Origin: CAYSLC01 sp964431545 | GTDB taxonomy: Bacteria; Desulfobacterota; Desulfobacteria; Desulfobacterales; JAABSP01 | Direction: 5' to 3' | Length of the DNA: 11,229 bases | Assembly (NCBI GenBank): GCA_964431545.1 | Contig: CAYSLC010000185.1 | Span: 1 to 11,229, forward strand | Shown: piece after piece, positions 7,865-11,229 of the stretch | How the letters are laid out: each line of letters begins with the position of its first letter | Numbering within the stretch: the first letter of the stretch is position 1 | Position numbers and translations under genes: made by a program | The notes under the pieces: model-generated | Databases searched by the model: none | Seen by the model: only the letters and a program-made list of their open reading frames with translations | What the model was told of the DNA's origin: nothing

Positions 7865-10255
7865 GTGTACCTTCTCCATAAATACCCCCACCCCCTCAAC
7901 TTCGCCTTCGCGGACCGCCGGAGGGGAGAGACCCTGGGCGCCGGGGGGATGGCGTTCCACCTCTCCGTCACCTCTTCCGCCGATGACATCCACCACGTCG
8001 AAATCACCCGTCCGGCGCTGTGGCCCGAGGACTACCGGACGGAGCCGCTCACGCCGGTCCGGCAGGGCTCATGGACCGATGGGGCGGCCAAGCCGGAAAC
8101 CAGACTGGAGATTCCCGAAGGGGCCGGTTTCCGCCTCAAGGACCGGAGGAACGGAACGCTCCTGGAGGCCGAGGCGGGGGCCTGGTTCGGCGTCTCGGGT
8201 GCCGCGTGGCTCTTCCAGTTCAGACGGGAGCCGGAGATGGCCTTCTACGGGTTGGGGGAGAAACACACCCCGTTCGAACGGTCGAACCGGGCCTACCGGT
8301 TCAGAAACGTGGACGTCTGGGCCGACCATCCCTTGGAGCCGGTGGCCCACGGGGACTACGACCCCGACTACATCTCCATCCCCTACCTGATCGTCAAGCG
8401 GGGAAACACCTACCTGGGGCTCCTGTCGGACAACCCCTACCCCGGCACGGCCGCCATCTCCCCCGAGGGCCGGGTGGCGTCGCAGTTGAAAATCCGTCTC
8501 GATTACCCGCCCACCATCACAATGGGGGCGGAGAACGGCGTTCCATCCCTGTACATCCTCCACGGGCCCTCCCTGGCGGAGCTGACCCGCAAGTTCCAGC
8601 AGCTGGTGGGGACCACCCCGCTGCCGCCCCTCTGGGCCCTGGGTTACCACCAGAGCCGCTGGGGGTACGGCGGCGCCGCCGACCTGGAGGAGCTGGCCGA
8701 CCGATTCGAGACCCACCGGTTCCCCTGCGACGGACTCTGGCTCGACATCGACTACATGGACGGCTTCCGGGTCTTCACCTTCGATCCGGACCAGCTGCCC
8801 CGGCCGGAGGAGACCATCTCGAACCTCAAGGACCGGGGGTTCCGGGTCGTGCCGATCCTCGATCCGGGGGTGAAGCGGGAGCCCGGATACCCGGTCTACG
8901 AAAGCGGGCTGACGGAGGGCTGCTTCTGCCGCAACCCGGCCGGAACCCCGTTCGTGGGGATGGTCTGGCCGGGGTTCACGGTCTTTCCCGACTTCAGCCT
9001 CGAAACGTCACGGAACTGGTGGGCCGCCCACGCCCGTCGGTTCTTCGAGACGGGGTTCGACGGCGCCTGGATCGACATGAACGACCCCTCCACCGGGCCG
9101 GTGGACCCCACGGCCATGCGGTTCCGGGAAGGACGCGTCGACCATGACGCCCTTCACAACCAGTACGCCCTGCTCATGGCCCGGGCCACCCGCCAAGGGT
9201 TCGCGGACGCCCGGCCGGATCAGCGGCCCTTCCTCCTCTCCCGCTCGGGGTCCACCGGTTCGGGCAAGTACGCGGCCCACTGGACCGGGGACAACTTCTC
9301 CAATTACCACCACCTCCGCCGTTCCATCGGAAAATCGATCCACCTGGCGCTCTCGGGGATCCCCTTCAACGGCCCCGACGTGGGCGGCTTTGGCGGCGAC
9401 TGCCCGGAGGCCCTCTTCGTCGACTGGATCAAGGCGGCCTTCCTCTTTCCCTTCTTCCGGAACCACACCATGCGGGGGAGCCGGAGCCAGGAACCGTGGG
9501 CCTACTCCCCCGAGGCCCTGGCCGTGGTCCGCCACTTCGTTCGCCTCCGGTACCGGCTCCTGCCCTACCTCTACAACCTCTTCATGGACCAGGAAGAGAC
9601 CGGCGAGGCGATCCTCCGCCCCCTCTTTTACGACTTTCCGGACACCCCGGAGCTTCCCCTGGGCCGCGTCGACGACCAGTTCATGGTGGGCCCGGCAATG
9701 CTCCAGGCGCCCTTCGTCCGCGAGGGGTCGAAGACCCGGGAACTCGTCCTGCCGGAGGGGAAATGGCTCGACGCGGAAACGGGCCGGTGGACGGCCGGGA
9801 ACCAGAGGGTGACGGCGGAGAAGAAACGATGGTCAACCCCCCTGTACCTCCGGGATGGCGCCCTCCTCCCCTTCCAACCCGAAGAGCCCACAGACAACCG
9901 AACGGACCTGAACCGCATCGGCCTCCTCTGCTGCCTCTCCCCGGAAACCACCGGGACGGCCCACTATCGGTACCGCGCCGACGACGGGATCAGCTTCGCC
10001 TATCGAAAAGGGGAACGGAGCGCGGTGGACCTGTCGGCCCGCGTGGAAGGGGAAAACCTGATCATGACGGTGGACAGAACGGCGGTGGGCTACGGCCCCA
10101 TCCAGATCATCCCCTTCACCGAGGATCGGTTCCAAAAGCTGGTGGTGGAGGAGGGGGGAAGGCGATGGGAGCTGGAACCCATGGCGGAGACGGTCCGGCT
10201 GGCGGGGGATGTATTTTCCTGGTATCGATGGGTCCCGACTGGATCGGAGGGGTGA
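7865..10255 (+). CDS. GH31 family alpha-glucosidase, cytoplasmic
   Basis: This is a 796-residue retaining glycosidase that probably releases glucose from malto-oligosaccharides or other alpha-glucosides (EC 3.2.1.20-like). Order: N-terminal beta-sandwich (about 1-240, with FYGLGEKHTPFERSNRAYRF), catalytic barrel, then C-terminal beta domains with the substrate-facing PFFRNHT loop before them. Family motifs seen are W292-LDIDYMD, nucleophile Asp404 in GAWIDMNDPS, acid/base Asp476 in HWTGDN, and FNGPDVGGFGGD. The nucleophile motif is usually DMNEP; here the Glu is Asp407. No signal peptide or membrane segment is visible, so it acts inside the cell. The GTG start at 7865 has a GAGGGAG site. It is divergent from the GlgE operon across 226 bases, which points to a role in turnover of the same glucan or of maltose. 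Exact specificity (maltose, isomaltose, sulfoquinovoside, xyloside) cannot be read; glucosidase is the most likely. Confidence 0.88.
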   Translation: MYLLHKYPHPLNFAFADRRRGETLGAGGMAFHLSVTSSADDIHHVEITRPALWPEDYRTEPLTPVRQGSWTDGAAKPETRLEIPEGAGFRLKDRRNGTLLEAEAGAWFGVSGAAWLFQFRREPEMAFYGLGEKHTPFERSNRAYRFRNVDVWADHPLEPVAHGDYDPDYISIPYLIVKRGNTYLGLLSDNPYPGTAAISPEGRVASQLKIRLDYPPTITMGAENGVPSLYILHGPSLAELTRKFQQLVGTTPLPPLWALGYHQSRWGYGGAADLEELADRFETHRFPCDGLWLDIDYMDGFRVFTFDPDQLPRPEETISNLKDRGFRVVPILDPGVKREPGYPVYESGLTEGCFCRNPAGTPFVGMVWPGFTVFPDFSLETSRNWWAAHARRFFETGFDGAWIDMNDPSTGPVDPTAMRFREGRVDHDALHNQYALLMARATRQGFADARPDQRPFLLSRSGSTGSGKYAAHWTGDNFSNYHHLRRSIGKSIHLALSGIPFNGPDVGGFGGDCPEALFVDWIKAAFLFPFFRNHTMRGSRSQEPWAYSPEALAVVRHFVRLRYRLLPYLYNLFMDQEETGEAILRPLFYDFPDTPELPLGRVDDQFMVGPAMLQAPFVREGSKTRELVLPEGKWLDAETGRWTAGNQRVTAEKKRWSTPLYLRDGALLPFQPEEPTDNRTDLNRIGLLCCLSPETTGTAHYRYRADDGISFAYRKGERSAVDLSARVEGENLIMTVDRTAVGYGPIQIIPFTEDRFQKLVVEEGGRRWELEPMAETVRLAGDVFSWYRWVPTGSEG

Positions 10256-10260
10256 GGCCC

Positions 10261-10698
10261 TTATTCGTCGACGGATGGATGCCTCTTCAGGTAACTGGTG
10301 ATGCGATCCAGGAACAGATCGAAATCGGCGAGGTGGTTTGTGAAAACCGAAAAGACGATGGCATCGTCCACGCGTTCATAGTGATGGACCAGAAGATTCC
10401 GGAAGGAGGCCATGTTGTTGAAGGAGGGGAGATCCTCGTAACGCAACACCCCGTTTTCCGCCAGGACCTTGAACGCATCACGATAACTCGAAGGTTCCCG
10501 CAACTTTTCATCGGCGATGATGTGCTGGGCCGCATCGATGCAGGCTTCCACGAGGATGTGCAGCGTTCTCTCCACGAAGCGGCGGGCCCGCTTGTCCGTT
10601 TGATAGACCTCCCATGTGATGTCGTCGGCCGAGCGGAGATCCTCAAGATTGACCCGGATATCCGCCAGCAGCCGCTCCATGATAAGCCGGTTAACCAC
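10261..10698 (-). CDS. hepT: HepT-like HEPN toxin (DUF86) of an MntA-HepT module
   Basis: This is a 145-residue, all-helical HEPN-domain protein of the HepT type, a predicted RNase toxin. The diagnostic RX4HXY motif is intact: Arg100, His105 and Tyr107 in RNLLVHHY. In the characterised Shewanella pair, the Tyr of this motif is AMPylated by MntA, which silences the RNase. EACIDAAQHII, about 40-50 residues earlier, is also typical. I chose the GTG at 10698 because the resulting MVNR opening matches many HepT proteins. GGAGG lies 4 bases upstream, slightly close, and the start overlaps the mntA stop by 8 bases, as in coupled pairs. An ATG at 10680 is the alternative (139 residues). The stop is 5 bases from the convergent GH31 stop. 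Base composition is clearly lower in G+C than the glg genes, which suggests acquisition. Confidence 0.88.
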   Translation of the reverse strand: MVNRLIMERLLADIRVNLEDLRSADDITWEVYQTDKRARRFVERTLHILVEACIDAAQHIIADEKLREPSSYRDAFKVLAENGVLRYEDLPSFNNMASFRNLLVHHYERVDDAIVFSVFTNHLADFDLFLDRITSYLKRHPSVDE

Positions 10699-11092
10699 CC
10701 GCCCTCCCGTATAGAACCCGGTCCACATACCGTTGATGAAGATATCGGAAGTCCTCGAACCGCTTCCGCCCACGGATCTCAAAGGCCTTCCGGAATTCGG
10801 GAGATCGATCCAGGAGCAACCGACCGGTCCGTCGGACCTCGTGGTTGATCAACTCCCCCGCGCGGTTCAAAACCACCACATCTGTTACCCGTCCCAGGCG
10901 GTCTTCCAAATCCGAGAGAAAGGAGAGCAGGTCGAACGCCTCGGCCCTTTCGGAGTAAAGGAGGAGGGCAATATCGATATCTCCGGCGGTTTTGCCGTTC
11001 CCCGTGACCGTGGAGCCGAACAGGTATGCGGCCGCGACCGATGGATAGTGGTTGCAGAGTTCCGTCACTGTCTTTTCGATATCGGCCTTCAA
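10691..11092 (-). CDS. mntA: MntA-like minimal nucleotidyltransferase antitoxin
   Basis: This is a 133-residue polymerase-beta-like minimal nucleotidyltransferase. The active site is complete: Gly26-Ser27, ten residues, then Asp38-Ile-Asp40 (GSX10DXD), with the third metal-binding Asp71 in VTDVVVLN. In characterised pairs such a protein transfers AMP from ATP to the Tyr of the HepT RX4HXY motif and neutralises it; an intact active site and an intact target here imply a working pair. No ATG fits. The start is the TTG at 11092, with GGAGG (11103-11107) 10 bases upstream and no earlier start codon in frame before the site. It is the first gene of the pair and overlaps hepT by 8 bases, so the antitoxin is made first. 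The C-terminal tail (about 95-133, rich in Arg and aromatics) probably packs against HepT. Confidence 0.88.
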   Translation of the reverse strand: MKADIEKTVTELCNHYPSVAAAYLFGSTVTGNGKTAGDIDIALLLYSERAEAFDLLSFLSDLEDRLGRVTDVVVLNRAGELINHEVRRTGRLLLDRSPEFRKAFEIRGRKRFEDFRYLHQRYVDRVLYGRAGG

Positions 11093-11155
11093 TGTGATGA
11101 ATCCTCCGGGCCGTCTATGATTCGTTTAAACGCCATTACGCGGCAATTTTGAAAA

Positions 11156-11182
11156 GAGAAGGTGCTTTCAGCTCCTTTTCTC
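11156..11182 (-). terminator. Imperfect hairpin upstream of mntA (weak terminator or leader structure)
   Basis: On the minus strand, GAGAA-aa-GG-a-GC, loop TGAAA, GC-a-CC-TTCTC folds into a stem with one 2-base bulge and one A/A mismatch, followed by TTTTC. It could end a minus-strand gene lying beyond the right edge, or be part of the mntA leader. The T-run is short. The rest of 11093-11229 shows no gene; a 19-codon ATG reading frame there has no support. Confidence 0.28.
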
Positions 11183-11229
11183 CCGATGGACTCATGGGTA
11201 CCACGTTGTTCCGACGGATTCAAGCACGC

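Noticed and set aside
11130..11195. Small minus-strand reading frame of 19 codons starting with ATG before mntA
   Set aside because: It overlaps the imperfect hairpin and shows no recognisable family; likely chance.

Overview
The window looks like a chromosomal segment from a GC-rich bacterium, probably Gram-negative. It has tightly packed genes, no introns, and Shine-Dalgarno sites before most genes. Sampled lines of the central genes are roughly 65-70% G+C. The order glgE, fused treS-mak, glgB is the arrangement known from Pseudomonas, and similar operons occur in other Proteobacteria and related phyla. I cannot name the organism. A desulfobacterial, nitrospiral or gammaproteobacterial origin would all fit, and this is only inference.

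Layout: positions 1-268 hold no intact gene. They contain a near-perfect palindrome (23-50), a short direct repeat, a probable frameshifted and truncated remnant of a Y1 (REP-associated, IS200-like) transposase (88-229), and a weak AT-rich hairpin just after glgB. Positions 269-7638 are a three-gene operon on the minus strand, transcribed glgE (5650-7638), treS-mak (2264-5638), glgB (269-2254), with gaps of only 11 and 9 bases. A 226-base divergent control region (7639-7864) follows, with a perfect TATAAT box for the glg operon and a strong inverted repeat. A GH31 alpha-glucosidase gene (7865-10255) runs rightward. It ends 5 bases from a convergent minus-strand pair, hepT (10261-10698) and mntA (10691-11092), which form a HEPN/nucleotidyltransferase toxin-antitoxin module. 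A weak hairpin lies upstream of mntA near the right edge.

How the genes work together: the operon encodes the whole GlgE route from trehalose to branched alpha-glucan. The TreS domain isomerises trehalose to maltose, the Mak domain phosphorylates maltose to maltose-1-phosphate with ATP, GlgE adds the maltosyl unit to an alpha-1,4-glucan, and GlgB makes alpha-1,6 branches. The divergent GH31 enzyme probably trims malto-oligosaccharides or related glucosides, so build-up and breakdown could be controlled from one intergenic region. No trehalose-making enzyme, phosphorylase or debranching enzyme is present here.

The MntA-HepT pair and the transposase remnant sit at the two edges, in visibly lower-GC DNA (about 50-55% in sampled lines). 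They look like accessory material beside a conserved metabolic block. I found no clearly new system. The points most worth checking are the glgE leader hairpin with its overlapping divergent promoters, the DMNDP variant in the GH31 active-site motif, the unusual start codons and overlap of the toxin-antitoxin pair, and the left-edge palindrome beside the transposase relic.
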